The notes under the pieces are model-generated. The model searched no databases, was not told where the DNA came from, and was given only the letters and a program-made list of their open reading frames with translations. The translations under genes were made by a program, and so were the position numbers. From positions 1 through 50,588 of the forward strand of contig JAFRJC010000067.1 of the NCBI GenBank assembly GCA_017432445.1: a stretch of DNA of 50,588 bases. The letters run 5' to 3'. Numbering within the stretch: the first letter of the stretch is position 1; every line of letters begins with the position of its first letter. This DNA comes from Eggerthellaceae bacterium. GTDB taxonomy: Bacteria > Actinomycetota > Coriobacteriia > Coriobacteriales > Eggerthellaceae. Shown one piece after another: positions 32,554 to 40,607 of this stretch.

Positions 32554-32683
32554 TTGTGATTGTTTGTTCATACCTTTGTAACCAGAAACAAACGTATTCA
32601 ACATAAGGGCAGATAAGCGGCGTGGATTTGTTGGGTTTTGCGCATGTGACATGGGTTAACGCTTTTTCCCTTTCCAGGGAATC

Positions 32684-32700
32684 GTGGTAACCTATACAAG
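32684..32700 (+). promoter_or_regulatory. Upstream motif shared by the two NlpC/P60 genes (copy 1)
   Basis: GTGGTAACCTATACAAG ends 33 bases before the ATG. A related stretch, GTGGTA then CTCTTTAGTACAAG (34191-34210), ends 30 bases before the second gene. They may be -10 regions or a shared regulator site. Confidence 0.35.
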
Positions 32701-32732
32701 TTGCTGACGCGAAACAACCAAAGGATGATTCG

Positions 32733-33860
32733 ATGATGCATAATTCAAAAGCTTTTGCCTGCGGCACTTTCACCACGTTTGCCCTTGCAATTTTCATGGC
32801 AGCCATGATCTGCATTCCGCAAGCCTTCGCCGTAACTGCGGCCGAGAAGGAAGCCGAAGCAGAAGAGGCGCTTACGCAGCTGCATGCCCTACAGGAAACG
32901 CTCGAGCAGACTTCGGCTCAGTACTACCAGTCCTTGGCCGAATACCAGGATGCCGTCAACCTGCGCGACGCCGCTCAGAAGCGCGTCGAATCTATCGGCG
33001 TGGAGATCGCCGACATCCAGAAGAACCTGAACGCGCGCGTGCGGGAGATGTACCGCAGTGGGTCGACGACGTTCCTGGATTTGCTGTTCGGGTCCGCCAC
33101 CTTCGAGGAGTTCACGAAGAACTGGGAGATCCTGAACCGCGTGAACCAAAACGAGGCGGCGATGGTCGACAAGCAGCGCAAGCTCAAGACGACCGCAGAG
33201 AACGAGAAGGCCGAGTACTCCAAGCAGGCTTCTATCGCCGAGGAGAAATCCAAGGAAGCCAATCAGGCTTTCAAGAAGTCCCAGAAGCTCGTCGATCAGA
33301 TGCAGGAGACCTATGATGGCCTGAGCAAGGAGGCTGCGAAGCTCTACCAGGAGGAGCAGGAAGCTGCTGCACGTGCAGCTGCCGAAGCTGCCGCAGCCGA
33401 AGCTGCTGCCGCAGAGGCTGCCGCAGCCGAAGCCGCGTACTATGAAGAAGACTTTGTCGGCGGCATCCAGAACGAGGATGGCACGGTAACCGATGCCCAG
33501 ACAGGAGAGGTGTACGCCTCCGCGTCCGAGTACTCTGCTTCCACCGGCAACGAGATCGTCGATCGCGCCTACTCGATGCTCGGTAGCTCCTACCGTTACG
33601 GCGGTACGGGCGCTGACGGTTCCTTCGACTGCTCTGGCTTGGTTGGATACGCCCTCACCGGCACGAACGAGCGCATCGGCAATACGCTGACGTTCATGGA
33701 GTACAACCAGGTTAGCGACCCGCAGCCGGGCGACATCGTCGTCAGCGAAGGCCATACGGGCATCTACATCGGCGATGGCCAGATGATCCACGCGCAAGAC
33801 GAGGAGCACGGCGTCGTCGTCGGCAAGGTGCAAGACGACATGATCTACGTCAGGCCGTAG
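32733..33860 (+). CDS. Secreted coiled-coil NlpC/P60 peptidoglycan hydrolase
   Basis: It is probably a D,L-endopeptidase that cuts the stem peptide during wall turnover. Residues 1-30 form a signal peptide ending AFAVTA. About 31-215 is a coiled coil rich in Glu, Ala and Lys, with RAREMYRSGSTTFLDLLFGSATFEEF near 103-125 as seen in the PcsB/FtsX-activated type. An AEAAAAEAAAA linker follows (about 208-235). The NlpC/P60 domain covers about 265-375, with Cys300 (SFDCSGLVGY), His341 (EGHTGIYIG) and His353 (QMIHA). AAAGGATGATTCG precedes the ATG. A paralogue follows at 34240. Confidence 0.92.
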   Translation: MMHNSKAFACGTFTTFALAIFMAAMICIPQAFAVTAAEKEAEAEEALTQLHALQETLEQTSAQYYQSLAEYQDAVNLRDAAQKRVESIGVEIADIQKNLNARVREMYRSGSTTFLDLLFGSATFEEFTKNWEILNRVNQNEAAMVDKQRKLKTTAENEKAEYSKQASIAEEKSKEANQAFKKSQKLVDQMQETYDGLSKEAAKLYQEEQEAAARAAAEAAAAEAAAAEAAAAEAAYYEEDFVGGIQNEDGTVTDAQTGEVYASASEYSASTGNEIVDRAYSMLGSSYRYGGTGADGSFDCSGLVGYALTGTNERIGNTLTFMEYNQVSDPQPGDIVVSEGHTGIYIGDGQMIHAQDEEHGVVVGKVQDDMIYVRP

Positions 33861-33884
33861 ACGGAATCAACACCGAGGCAATCG

Positions 33885-33914
33885 AGCGGGCTGGGGAGCA
33901 TTTCTCCGGCCCGC
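33885..33914 (+). terminator. Hairpin terminator after the first NlpC/P60 gene
   Basis: AGCGGGC-TGGGGAG pairs with CTCC-GGCCCGCT (33885-33896 with 33903-33914), followed by TTCG. It begins 24 bases after the stop. The remaining 325 bases up to the next gene hold only one further inverted repeat and the shared upstream motif. Confidence 0.65.
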
Positions 33915-33941
33915 TTTCGTATGAGCCCCGTTGCCCTTCCC

Positions 33942-33966
33942 CGATTACCTATTCTTGGGGTAATCG
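33942..33966. repeat. Small inverted repeat in the NlpC-NlpC gap
   Basis: CGATTACC and GGTAATCG are separated by nine bases. It may be a regulator site or a second weak hairpin; I cannot assign it. Confidence 0.4.
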
Positions 33967-34169
33967 ACCATTCCAACAGCAAGCGATCAGGACTCTTTCT
34001 GCCCAATTTCGCAATCTGATGGGCAAATGTGTGTCTTGCGTTTCAGATTTCCGCTTGTGTCTTAGCCAATGCGGAAGCACAAGATATAGCGCACGGCGAA
34101 CAGTTTGTGCATTTTCAAAGGTCAGAATATGGCTCTGACGTCGTGTTTTGTGTACGAAAGATGACGGGA

Positions 34170-34210
34170 TTGACGTGTGGATAGACTTCTGTGGTACTCT
34201 TTAGTACAAG
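34170..34210 (+). promoter_or_regulatory. Candidate promoter and shared motif of the second NlpC/P60 gene
   Basis: TTGACG (34170-34175) lies 19 bases before TACTCT (34195-34200) within GTGGTACTCTTTAG. The spacing is long for a standard promoter. The GTGGTA...ACAAG frame matches that at 32684-32700. Confidence 0.4.
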
Positions 34211-34239
34211 CGAAACGCTATGCAAACGGAGGTTAAACA

Positions 34240-35520
34240 ATGCAGCATACGACGCTTGCTACATCATTGTCTTCACATCGCATCACTGCTCTGGTGGTCC
34301 TAGCATTGGCCAGTCTGGCAATTGCCCTTTTCGCTTTCGCGCCTTCTGCCCATGCGGTTACCGCTGCTGAGAAGCAGGCAGAAGCCGAAGAAGCGTATGC
34401 GAACCTCACGGCCATGCAGGAATCGCTCGACCGCCTGTCGGCCGAGTATGGCGAAGCGGTAGCGGCGCAGGAGAAAGCCGAGAAGAAGCATGCCAAGGCC
34501 GAGCGCCGCATTGGCCAGATCGCCGATGAGCTCGCCGAGGTCCAGGTGCGTCTGAACGAGCGTGCGCGCGAGATGTACCGCAACGGTGGCGTGACGTTCT
34601 TGGAGATGGTTTTGGGAGCGAGCACCTTCGAGGAATTTGCGACGAGCCTGGACATGGCTAACCGCGTGAACCAAAGCGATGCCGACATGGTGGACAAGCA
34701 ACGCAGCCTCAAGACCGAAGCCGAGGAGCAAGAGGTCGTCCTCGAAGAGCAGGCGAAGATCGCCGAGCAGAAGTCGAAGGAGGCCGAAGAGGCCGCCCGT
34801 CAAGCAGAGGCGACGGTCGCCGAGATGCAAGCCACTTACGACAGCCTCAGTGCAGAAGCTGCCGAGTTGCTCGAGGAAGAGCGCAAGGCCCGCGAGGCCG
34901 AGGAAGCAGCCCGCGCAGCTGCCGTGCTAGCTGCTGCCCAAGCTGCGGCCGAGGCCGAAGAGGCCGAGCGCGCGGCGCAGGCTGCCCAAGAAGAGGAAAA
35001 TGAGGAAGCCGACGAGGAAGACGAGGAAATCGTCGACGAGGACGGCGACGGCATCCCTGACGAGGATATCGTAGACGAGGACGGCGACGGAATCCCGGAC
35101 GAAACGGATGACTCCGACGAGAAGACCGGCGATGAAACTGATGATAATGGCGAGCAGTCGAACAAGGAAGAAGAGTCTGCAGCAGAGCCTGCTTACGAGG
35201 GCGGATCTGACACCGTGAGCCGCGCATATGCCTGCCTTGGCGCGCCTTACGTATGGGGCGCTGTCGGCCCGGGTGGCTACGATTGTTCCGGTCTGGTAAG
35301 CTACTGTCTGACAGGTGCGCATTCGCGTCTGGGAACCACCTACACGTTCATGGAATGGCCCACCGTGTCCAACCCGCAACCGGGCGACATCGCGGTTAAC
35401 TGGAGCCATACGGGCGTCTACATCGGCAACGGCCAGATGATCCACGCTGCCACCTATGGCGTGGGCGTTATCATCGGCCCTGTCCAGTCGGGTATGAAGT
35501 TTGTCCGCTACGGCGGGTAG
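34240..35520 (+). CDS. Secreted NlpC/P60 hydrolase with acidic DxDGDG repeats
   Basis: A paralogue of the preceding hydrolase. The signal peptide (about 1-40) ends APSAHAVTA. The coiled coil with RAREMYRNGGVTFLEMVLGASTFEEF spans about 42-250. Unlike its neighbour, the linker is strongly acidic and carries IVDEDGDGIPDE twice in tandem (near 264 and 276). That is like the calcium-binding DxDxDG loops of thrombospondin type 3 repeats. The NlpC/P60 domain (about 318-426) has Cys349 (DCSGLVSY), His390 (SHTGVYIG) and His402 (QMIHA). The 426 residues end at a strong terminator. Confidence 0.9.
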   Translation: MQHTTLATSLSSHRITALVVLALASLAIALFAFAPSAHAVTAAEKQAEAEEAYANLTAMQESLDRLSAEYGEAVAAQEKAEKKHAKAERRIGQIADELAEVQVRLNERAREMYRNGGVTFLEMVLGASTFEEFATSLDMANRVNQSDADMVDKQRSLKTEAEEQEVVLEEQAKIAEQKSKEAEEAARQAEATVAEMQATYDSLSAEAAELLEEERKAREAEEAARAAAVLAAAQAAAEAEEAERAAQAAQEEENEEADEEDEEIVDEDGDGIPDEDIVDEDGDGIPDETDDSDEKTGDETDDNGEQSNKEEESAAEPAYEGGSDTVSRAYACLGAPYVWGAVGPGGYDCSGLVSYCLTGAHSRLGTTYTFMEWPTVSNPQPGDIAVNWSHTGVYIGNGQMIHAATYGVGVIIGPVQSGMKFVRYGG

Positions 35521-35528
35521 TAAACGGA

Positions 35529-35557
35529 AGCGGGCACAGAGTGCCCGCTTTTCTTTC
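35529..35557 (+). terminator. Rho-independent terminator after the second NlpC/P60 gene
   Basis: AGCGGGCAC-AGA-GTGCCCGCT (35529-35537 with 35541-35549), then TTTTCTTT. Confidence 0.92.
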
Positions 35558-35571
35558 GCATTGGTTTTGCC

Positions 35572-36054
35572 ATGAAGCATGTCGAGATATATTCCGATGG
35601 ATCCTCCCGGGGAAACCCAGGGCCGGGCGGCTACGGCACGCTTATGCGCTACGTGGATGCACACGGTGTTGCGCATGAGCGCGAGCTATCGGGTGGTTAT
35701 GCGCTCACGACGAACAACCGCATGGAGCTTTTGGGCGCCATCGCGGGATTCGAGGCGCTGAAGGGTCCGTGTTCGGTGGATTTCTATTCCGATTCGCAAT
35801 ACGTCGTCAAGGCTTTCACCGACAACTGGATAGACGGTTGGCTGAGGCGCGGGTGGAAGAACGCGCAAAAGCAGCCTGTCAAGAACGTAGATTTGTGGAA
35901 GCGCCTGCTTGCAGCCGTCGAGCCGCACGAGGTGAGCTACCACTGGGTGCGCGGCCATGCCGGCCATGCCGAGAATGAACGCTGTGACGAGCTTGCCACC
36001 GCTGCCGCCGATGGCGAAAACCTCGCTGTCGACGAGGGCTTTACGGCTGAATAA
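35572..36054 (+). CDS. rnhA: Ribonuclease HI
   Basis: It degrades the RNA strand of RNA-DNA hybrids. The 160 residues match the length of bacterial RNase HI. Catalytic acids are visible in order: Asp in [18 protein letters not shown] (residue 9), Glu in [10 protein letters not shown] (near 50), Asp in [10 protein letters not shown] (near 72) and the late Asp in [13 protein letters not shown] (near 139). His near 128 in [11 protein letters not shown] is also conserved. It has no ribosome site of note and sits directly after a terminator; engB lies convergent on the other strand. Confidence 0.96.
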   Translation: MKHVEIYSDGSSRGNPGPGGYGTLMRYVDAHGVAHERELSGGYALTTNNRMELLGAIAGFEALKGPCSVDFYSDSQYVVKAFTDNWIDGWLRRGWKNAQKQPVKNVDLWKRLLAAVEPHEVSYHWVRGHAGHAENERCDELATAAADGENLAVDEGFTAE

Positions 36055-36084
36055 GCGAATAGGGCGATCGTTTCATTCAATTGA

Positions 36085-36114
36085 GAAAAACGACAGGGCC
36101 TTTGCCCTGTCGTT
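36085..36114 (-). terminator. Terminator of engB, possibly bidirectional
   Basis: AACGACAGGGC/GCCCTGTCGTT (36089-36099 with 36104-36114). On the minus strand the stem is followed by TTTC. It lies between convergent rnhA and engB and can serve both. Confidence 0.85.
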
Positions 36115-36131
36115 GATGGCTGGTGTCGAGA

Positions 36132-36728
36132 TCAGTTCGCGTCATACTGCTCGACGTGTTGCTGAATGATGCGACGCAGCTCGTCCATGCCATCGCCTTT
36201 CAGCGAGGACGTTATTACCATGGGAACGTCGTCTGCCAGTTTCAACTGGCGTTTAATAGCCGCGCGTTGCTGGCTGCACTTCGACTTCGAGAGCTTGTCG
36301 CCTTTCGTCAGCACGATGAGGAAGGGGAGCTCCGCTTCCTGTAGGAAGCCCACCATGTTCTCGTCGAGCGCGCTGGCGGGATGGCGCACGTCTATGAGCG
36401 AGCACACGAGCGCGAAGTTGCGGTCTTGGTTGAAGTAGCCCTCGATAAGCTCGGCCCAGCGTTCGCGTTCGGTTTTGGATACCTGCGCGTATCCGTAGCC
36501 AGGCAGGTCCACCAGGTATGCGTCGCCTGCCTGGAAGAAGTTGATGGTGGCCGTCTTACCGGGCTTCTGAGAGACGTGCGCGAGGTTCTTGCGTCCCACC
36601 AGCTTGTTGAGCAGCGAGGACTTGCCCACGTTGGAGCGTCCCGCGAAGGCGACTTCCGGCAGCGTGGATGGCGGCAGCGGCGCCGATGGTCCAAACGAAC
36701 GGTCGAATGTTACGATGTTGAAGTTCAC
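36132..36728 (-). CDS. engB: Ribosome biogenesis GTPase YsxC/EngB
   Basis: EngB is a GTPase needed for late assembly of the 50S subunit. The 198 residues show all GTPase motifs: G1 AGRSNVGKSSLLN near 29-41, G2 KPGKTATINFF near 57, G3 DLPGYGYAQVSK near 74, G4 VLTKGDKLSK near 139 and the G5 TSSLKGDGMDELR near 174. The ATG follows AGGAGGA. The MFS gene lies upstream on the same strand, 146 bases away, so they may be independent. Confidence 0.96.
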   Translation of the reverse strand: MNFNIVTFDRSFGPSAPLPPSTLPEVAFAGRSNVGKSSLLNKLVGRKNLAHVSQKPGKTATINFFQAGDAYLVDLPGYGYAQVSKTERERWAELIEGYFNQDRNFALVCSLIDVRHPASALDENMVGFLQEAELPFLIVLTKGDKLSKSKCSQQRAAIKRQLKLADDVPMVITSSLKGDGMDELRRIIQQHVEQYDAN

Positions 36729-36874
36729 GTATCCTCCTGGCGCGATGAAGAAAGTTTGTTATGCAGTATAGCCAGCTCATCGGCTGGAGATGGCATCTCG
36801 GTTGCGCACCCGCAAAAACGCCGCAGTTTTCGGATCCATGCACTTCCTCTCACGTTTGTTTGGCGCGGCGTAGA

Positions 36875-38053
36875 TTAATTCGCTGCCTTTTCCCTCATGC
36901 GCCATACTACGTAGATCGTCAGCGCAATTGCGGTGATGGGTAGCGTGCCGAACAGCAGGTATTCGTAGCCGACGGCATCGGCGAGCATGCCGCCGATGAG
37001 CGGCCCGACGGCATAGCCGATGTCGCTTCCCAGGAGGTACGTCGACATGGCGACCCCAGCCCGCTCCTTGGTTTCGAGCCTGCCGCATTCTGCTTGGATG
37101 CTCGGCAGCACGCCGCCGCTTCCGAACGCCTTGAAGCACCCGGCTGCGAGGAACAGCCACAGCTGGTGGGCGAAACAGATGCCGAGCAGCGCTATGGCCT
37201 CGATGGCGATGGCGGGAAGGATGAGCCGCCGCAGCCCATGTCGGTCGGTAATCTTTCCGATGGCTGGACGCGTCACGAACAGCGTGAGCGAGTTGACGAC
37301 GAAGAACAGCGATATGCCCGCCACGCCGCGCCATTCGCCCACCAGCACGATGTAGCTTGCGATGATGCCCCACGATGCCATGAAGCACGACGCGATGCCG
37401 GCGAGCGGGATGCAGCGCGTGCTCACGAGCTCGCTAAGCTTCGGCAGGTGCATGCCCATCCGAGCAGGGCGATGCGCTGGGATGTCGGTGGTTGCCAAGA
37501 TTGCAAGCGGAAAGCTCACGGCAGAGAAAGCGGCTGTGATCAGGAACAGGGCTGTGAATCCGAACGCGTCGCTTACCGCAACGCCCATGGCGGGCCCGAT
37601 GATAGCTGCGATGACGTATGCGGAGCCAAACCATCCCATGCCCTCGTTTGCGCGGCTCTCGGGAATGACGGTGAGCGCCAGCGCGGATATCGCAGTGCCG
37701 AACAGGGCGTAGAAGAACCCGTGCACCACGCGCAGCACCAGGAGCGGAATGAACCCCGGCACGAATGCGTAGCATGCCTGCATGACCGCCGAGACTGCAA
37801 TCGAGGCAAGCACGACCGAGCGGCGTCCGAGCCTATCGGCGATCAGCCCGCTCGTCGGCCGCGCGAACACGGCGGCGAACGAAAACACGCTCGCTGCCAT
37901 TCCCGACGCCGCGAGCGCCGCCCCCTGCAGCAAGGAGAATTTGGCGATGACTGGCGTGATGGTGTGGAAAGTGAGCAAATCCATCGTCTGCACGATTGTC
38001 AGCAGCACGAACGCGCGCGTCCACAGCTGGTCTTTCGGGGCTTGCGTTTGCAT
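36875..38053 (-). CDS. Major facilitator superfamily transporter
   Basis: A probable drug or metabolite exporter of the MFS. I start at 38053 (MQTQAPKDQLWTRAFV) after GAGAGG; the upstream frame adds 15 unlikely residues. The 392 residues form 12 hydrophobic spans. The MFS loop motif between spans 2 and 3 reads GLIADRLGRRSVVLAS near 63-78, and a second-half version GKITDRHGLRRLILP lies near 257-271. The second span holds ITPVIAKFSLLQGAA, seen in drug-export families such as YwoG or AraJ-like proteins. The substrate cannot be read from sequence. It diverges from rpsB. Confidence 0.85.
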   Translation of the reverse strand: MQTQAPKDQLWTRAFVLLTIVQTMDLLTFHTITPVIAKFSLLQGAALAASGMAASVFSFAAVFARPTSGLIADRLGRRSVVLASIAVSAVMQACYAFVPGFIPLLVLRVVHGFFYALFGTAISALALTVIPESRANEGMGWFGSAYVIAAIIGPAMGVAVSDAFGFTALFLITAAFSAVSFPLAILATTDIPAHRPARMGMHLPKLSELVSTRCIPLAGIASCFMASWGIIASYIVLVGEWRGVAGISLFFVVNSLTLFVTRPAIGKITDRHGLRRLILPAIAIEAIALLGICFAHQLWLFLAAGCFKAFGSGGVLPSIQAECGRLETKERAGVAMSTYLLGSDIGYAVGPLIGGMLADAVGYEYLLFGTLPITAIALTIYVVWRMREKAAN

Positions 38054-38223
38054 CGGCGCCTCTCGTTCGTGAATGGTAAAGATGAGTATAAGCCGCAACG
38101 AGTAGCAGGTGCAAGGCGGTGAGCTTGGTGGGGAACAACCCCTTTGTCAGGTTTTACGTGTGCGCGTTGTGAAATATCGGGTCTCGCTGTGCTAATTCTC
38201 GCGCTCGGCGCGAATCGTTCGTG

Positions 38224-38229
38224 TACAAT
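38224..38229 (+). promoter_or_regulatory. Possible -10 box for rpsB
   Basis: TACAAT lies 113 bases before the rpsB ATG; no good -35 is seen at 16-18 bases. The leader that follows is GC-rich and may be structured, as S2 commonly regulates its own leader. Apart from this the 289-base divergent gap shows no gene. Confidence 0.35.
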
Positions 38230-38342
38230 AGCCGAGTTTCTAATCACACATGCTTGCGTGACGAGGGACCGCCAGTGGCCACCGGAAAAGGCTGCGGACC
38301 CGAGGACGATCGCAGGCAGAGGACTAACGAATGGAGTGAAGA

Positions 38343-39125
38343 ATGACGAAAGTCAGCATTCAAACGCTGCTCGATGCCGGCGCGCACTTCGGGCACCAAA
38401 CCCGTCGCTGGAACCCCAAGATGAAGCCGTATATCTTCGGCAGCCGTGGCGACATCTACATCCTGGACCTCAAGCAGACGCTTCTGGGCATGGACCAGGC
38501 CTACACCTTTGTCAGCAACCTCGCAAAGAACGGCGGCACCGTGCTGTTCGTCGGCACCAAGAAGCAGGCTCAGGAAGCCGTCGCCGACGCCGCTAACCGT
38601 TGCGGTATGCCCTATGTCAACGCCCGTTGGCTCGGCGGCATGATGACCAACTTCGTCACCATCCGCACCCGCGTCAACCGCATGGAAGAGCTCGAGGCCA
38701 TGGAGACCGACGGCCGCATGGAGCTTCTGCCCAAGAAGGAGCAGATCCTGCTGCGCAAGGAGCTCGGCAAGCTGCAGATCAACCTCAACGGCATCCGCAA
38801 CCTTCGCCGCACCCCCGATGCCATCTTCGTCATCGACACCAATCGCGAAGAAATCGCCATCAAGGAAGCCAAGCGCCTGGGCATCCCGGTCATCGGCACC
38901 CTGGACACCAACGGCGATCCCGACGACGTCGAGTACGGCATTCCTGCCAACGACGACGCCATCCGCTCGGTCCGCCTGCTCGCCGACTTCATCGCCGACG
39001 CTGTCATGGCTGGCATCGGCGTGCCTGTGACCGCCGAAGAGATGACCGCCGACGTCGAGGCCGCTCCTGCCGAGGCTGCTGAAGCTCCTGCCGCCGAGGC
39101 TGTCGAGGCCCCTGCTGCCGAATAG
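38343..39125 (+). CDS. rpsB: 30S ribosomal protein S2
   Basis: S2 binds the 30S subunit between head and body and is needed for translation. The 260 residues match (about 240-270 in Actinobacteria). Signatures are LLDAGAHFGHQTRRWNPKMKPYIFG near 9-33, VLFVGTKKQAQEAVADAA near 62-79, YVNARWLGGMMTNF near 88, and IKEAKRLGIPVIGTLDTNGDP near 178-198. An Ala/Glu-rich C-terminal tail (EAAPAEAAEAPAAEAVEAPAAE) is common in Actinobacteria. GGAGTGAAGA precedes the ATG. The tsf gene follows. Confidence 0.98.
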   Translation: MTKVSIQTLLDAGAHFGHQTRRWNPKMKPYIFGSRGDIYILDLKQTLLGMDQAYTFVSNLAKNGGTVLFVGTKKQAQEAVADAANRCGMPYVNARWLGGMMTNFVTIRTRVNRMEELEAMETDGRMELLPKKEQILLRKELGKLQINLNGIRNLRRTPDAIFVIDTNREEIAIKEAKRLGIPVIGTLDTNGDPDDVEYGIPANDDAIRSVRLLADFIADAVMAGIGVPVTAEEMTADVEAAPAEAAEAPAAEAVEAPAAE

Positions 39126-39146
39126 GCCATCTGACGGGCATGAAGC

Positions 39147-39179
39147 CCGATTGCGGGGATTCGACTGAATCCCAATCGG
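39147..39179 (+). terminator. Hairpin between rpsB and tsf
   Basis: CCGATTG-(CG)-GGGATT pairs with AATCCC-CAATCGG around a short loop, with a two-base bulge. No U-run. It may attenuate or set the rpsB:tsf ratio. Just after it, 39246-39259 shares the 14-mer AGCGCAGCGAGCGA with the element in murD. Confidence 0.5.
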
Positions 39180-39327
39180 AATGAACGGGTTTCTGTGTCG
39201 GGTGCGGTTGGTTGAAAGGTTCTGGACGGTTGAGTAAGCGGCGTTAGCGCAGCGAGCGAAGGAGTCCAGGTTCGAAGAGCCAAACGTGCCATCACAGGAA
39301 GCCGAAGGGATATGGAAAGGAATTAAA

Positions 39328-40173
39328 ATGGGTATTTCTGCTTCTCAGGTCAAAGAACTCCGCGACATGACCGGCGCTGGCATGATGGAGTGCAAGAAGG
39401 CTCTCACCGAGGCTGAGGGCGATATGGACAAGGCCGTCGACCTCCTGCGCGAGTGGGGCGTCGCCAAGGTCGCCAAGAAGGCCGGTCGTGCCACCAACGA
39501 GGGCACCATCATGGCCGTCGTGGCTGAGGATGCCAAGTCCGCAGTCGTTCTCGAGCTCAACTGCGAGACCGACTTCGTCGGCATGAACGAGAAGTTCAAG
39601 GGTTACGCCGAGAGCATCGCCAAGATCGCCCTTGCCAAGAAGATCGGCGACGTCGAGGCCCTCAAGGCCGACGCCGAGGTCGACGCCATCATCACCGACT
39701 GCGTGCATGTCATGGGCGAGAACACCAAGCTTTCGCGCGTTGCCTTCGTCGAGGGTGCGGGCGTGTGCTCCTACATCCACATGGGCGGCAAGATCGGCGT
39801 GCTCATGGTCTTCGACGTCGAGGGCATCGACCCGACGTCCGACGCGTTCGTGACCTATGGCCGCGACGTTGCCATGCAGGTTGCCGCCATGTCCCCGGTT
39901 GCCGCCAACCGCGAGGCCGTGCCGGCCGACGTTGTCGCCAAGGAAATGGAGATCTACAAGGCCCAGGCCGCTGCTTCCGGCAAGCCCGAGAACATCCAGG
40001 AGAAGATCGCTCAGGGTCGCCTCGAGAAGTTCTACGCCGAGAGCTGCCTGACCGAGCAGGCCTTCGTCAAGGATGGCGACCTGACCATCCAGACCTACAC
40101 CGACAAGGTCGCCAAGGAGCTCGGCGGCTCCATCAAGGTCGTCGACTTCGTGCGCTACGCTCTGGGCGAATAA
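39328..40173 (+). CDS. tsf: Elongation factor Ts
   Basis: EF-Ts regenerates EF-Tu-GTP by removing GDP. Start at 39328 (MGISASQVKELRDMTGAGMMECKKAL) follows GGAAAGGAATTAAA; the longer upstream frame is rejected. The 281 residues have the N-terminal UBA-like domain with LRDMTGAGMMECKKAL, the NCETDFVGMNEKFK signature near 78-91 that contacts EF-Tu, and the second half with VAAMSPVAANREAVPADVVAKE near 190. It pairs with rpsB as in most bacteria. A strong hairpin terminator follows. Confidence 0.98.
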   Translation: MGISASQVKELRDMTGAGMMECKKALTEAEGDMDKAVDLLREWGVAKVAKKAGRATNEGTIMAVVAEDAKSAVVLELNCETDFVGMNEKFKGYAESIAKIALAKKIGDVEALKADAEVDAIITDCVHVMGENTKLSRVAFVEGAGVCSYIHMGGKIGVLMVFDVEGIDPTSDAFVTYGRDVAMQVAAMSPVAANREAVPADVVAKEMEIYKAQAAASGKPENIQEKIAQGRLEKFYAESCLTEQAFVKDGDLTIQTYTDKVAKELGGSIKVVDFVRYALGE

Positions 40174-40235
40174 TTGCTCGTAGAAGCTGCTAGCCATAAC
40201 TGTTAGCGTTGACCGCTAACCAGAGTTGCAAACGC

Positions 40236-40267
40236 AAGCGCCCGCTGACCCGTATCAGCGGGCGCTT
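40236..40267 (+). terminator. Terminator after tsf
   Basis: AAGCGCCCGCTGA pairs with TCAGCGGGCGCTT (40236-40248 with 40255-40267), then CTGTGTG. A long perfect stem with a poor U-run. Confidence 0.8.
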
Positions 40268-40528
40268 CTGTGTGTTGAACACGACGAAGGTTTTGAGGCC
40301 CTGACGCATGTTTCGAGCTAAAGGGCAAAAGGGGGTCCTTTAACCCCATGTCTCATCTGCCCCGAAATGCGGGTTTACGCCAACCCAGGGTTTTGGTGGG
40401 GCTTTACCCAGAAACCAATTCTCGCTCACGTCGCCAATGTTGCTTTCCGGTGAATCTATATCAGAAGCATTACCCTTTTATAACAGGATTCTTTCAATCT
40501 CCGTTTCTTCTAACATCCCGCGCCTCAA

Positions 40529-40557
40529 TTGCCCGACCCTCAGGAGGGCACTATAAT
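40529..40557 (+). promoter_or_regulatory. Promoter of the lipoprotein gene at 40608
   Basis: TTGCCC (40529-40534), a 17-bp spacer and TATAAT (40552-40557), 51 bases before the ATG. It explains the otherwise empty 434-base gap, in which only the tsf terminator and this promoter can be supported. Confidence 0.7.
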
Positions 40558-40607
40558 TATTGCGGGTTTGATTTAAGGGTCATCGGCGAATTGGGAAGGG
40601 GTCTGTA

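Noticed and set aside
33861..34239. c-di-AMP riboswitch upstream of the wall hydrolase
   Set aside because: Such riboswitches are known before these genes in Actinobacteria, but I could not find the conserved core sequences in either leader.
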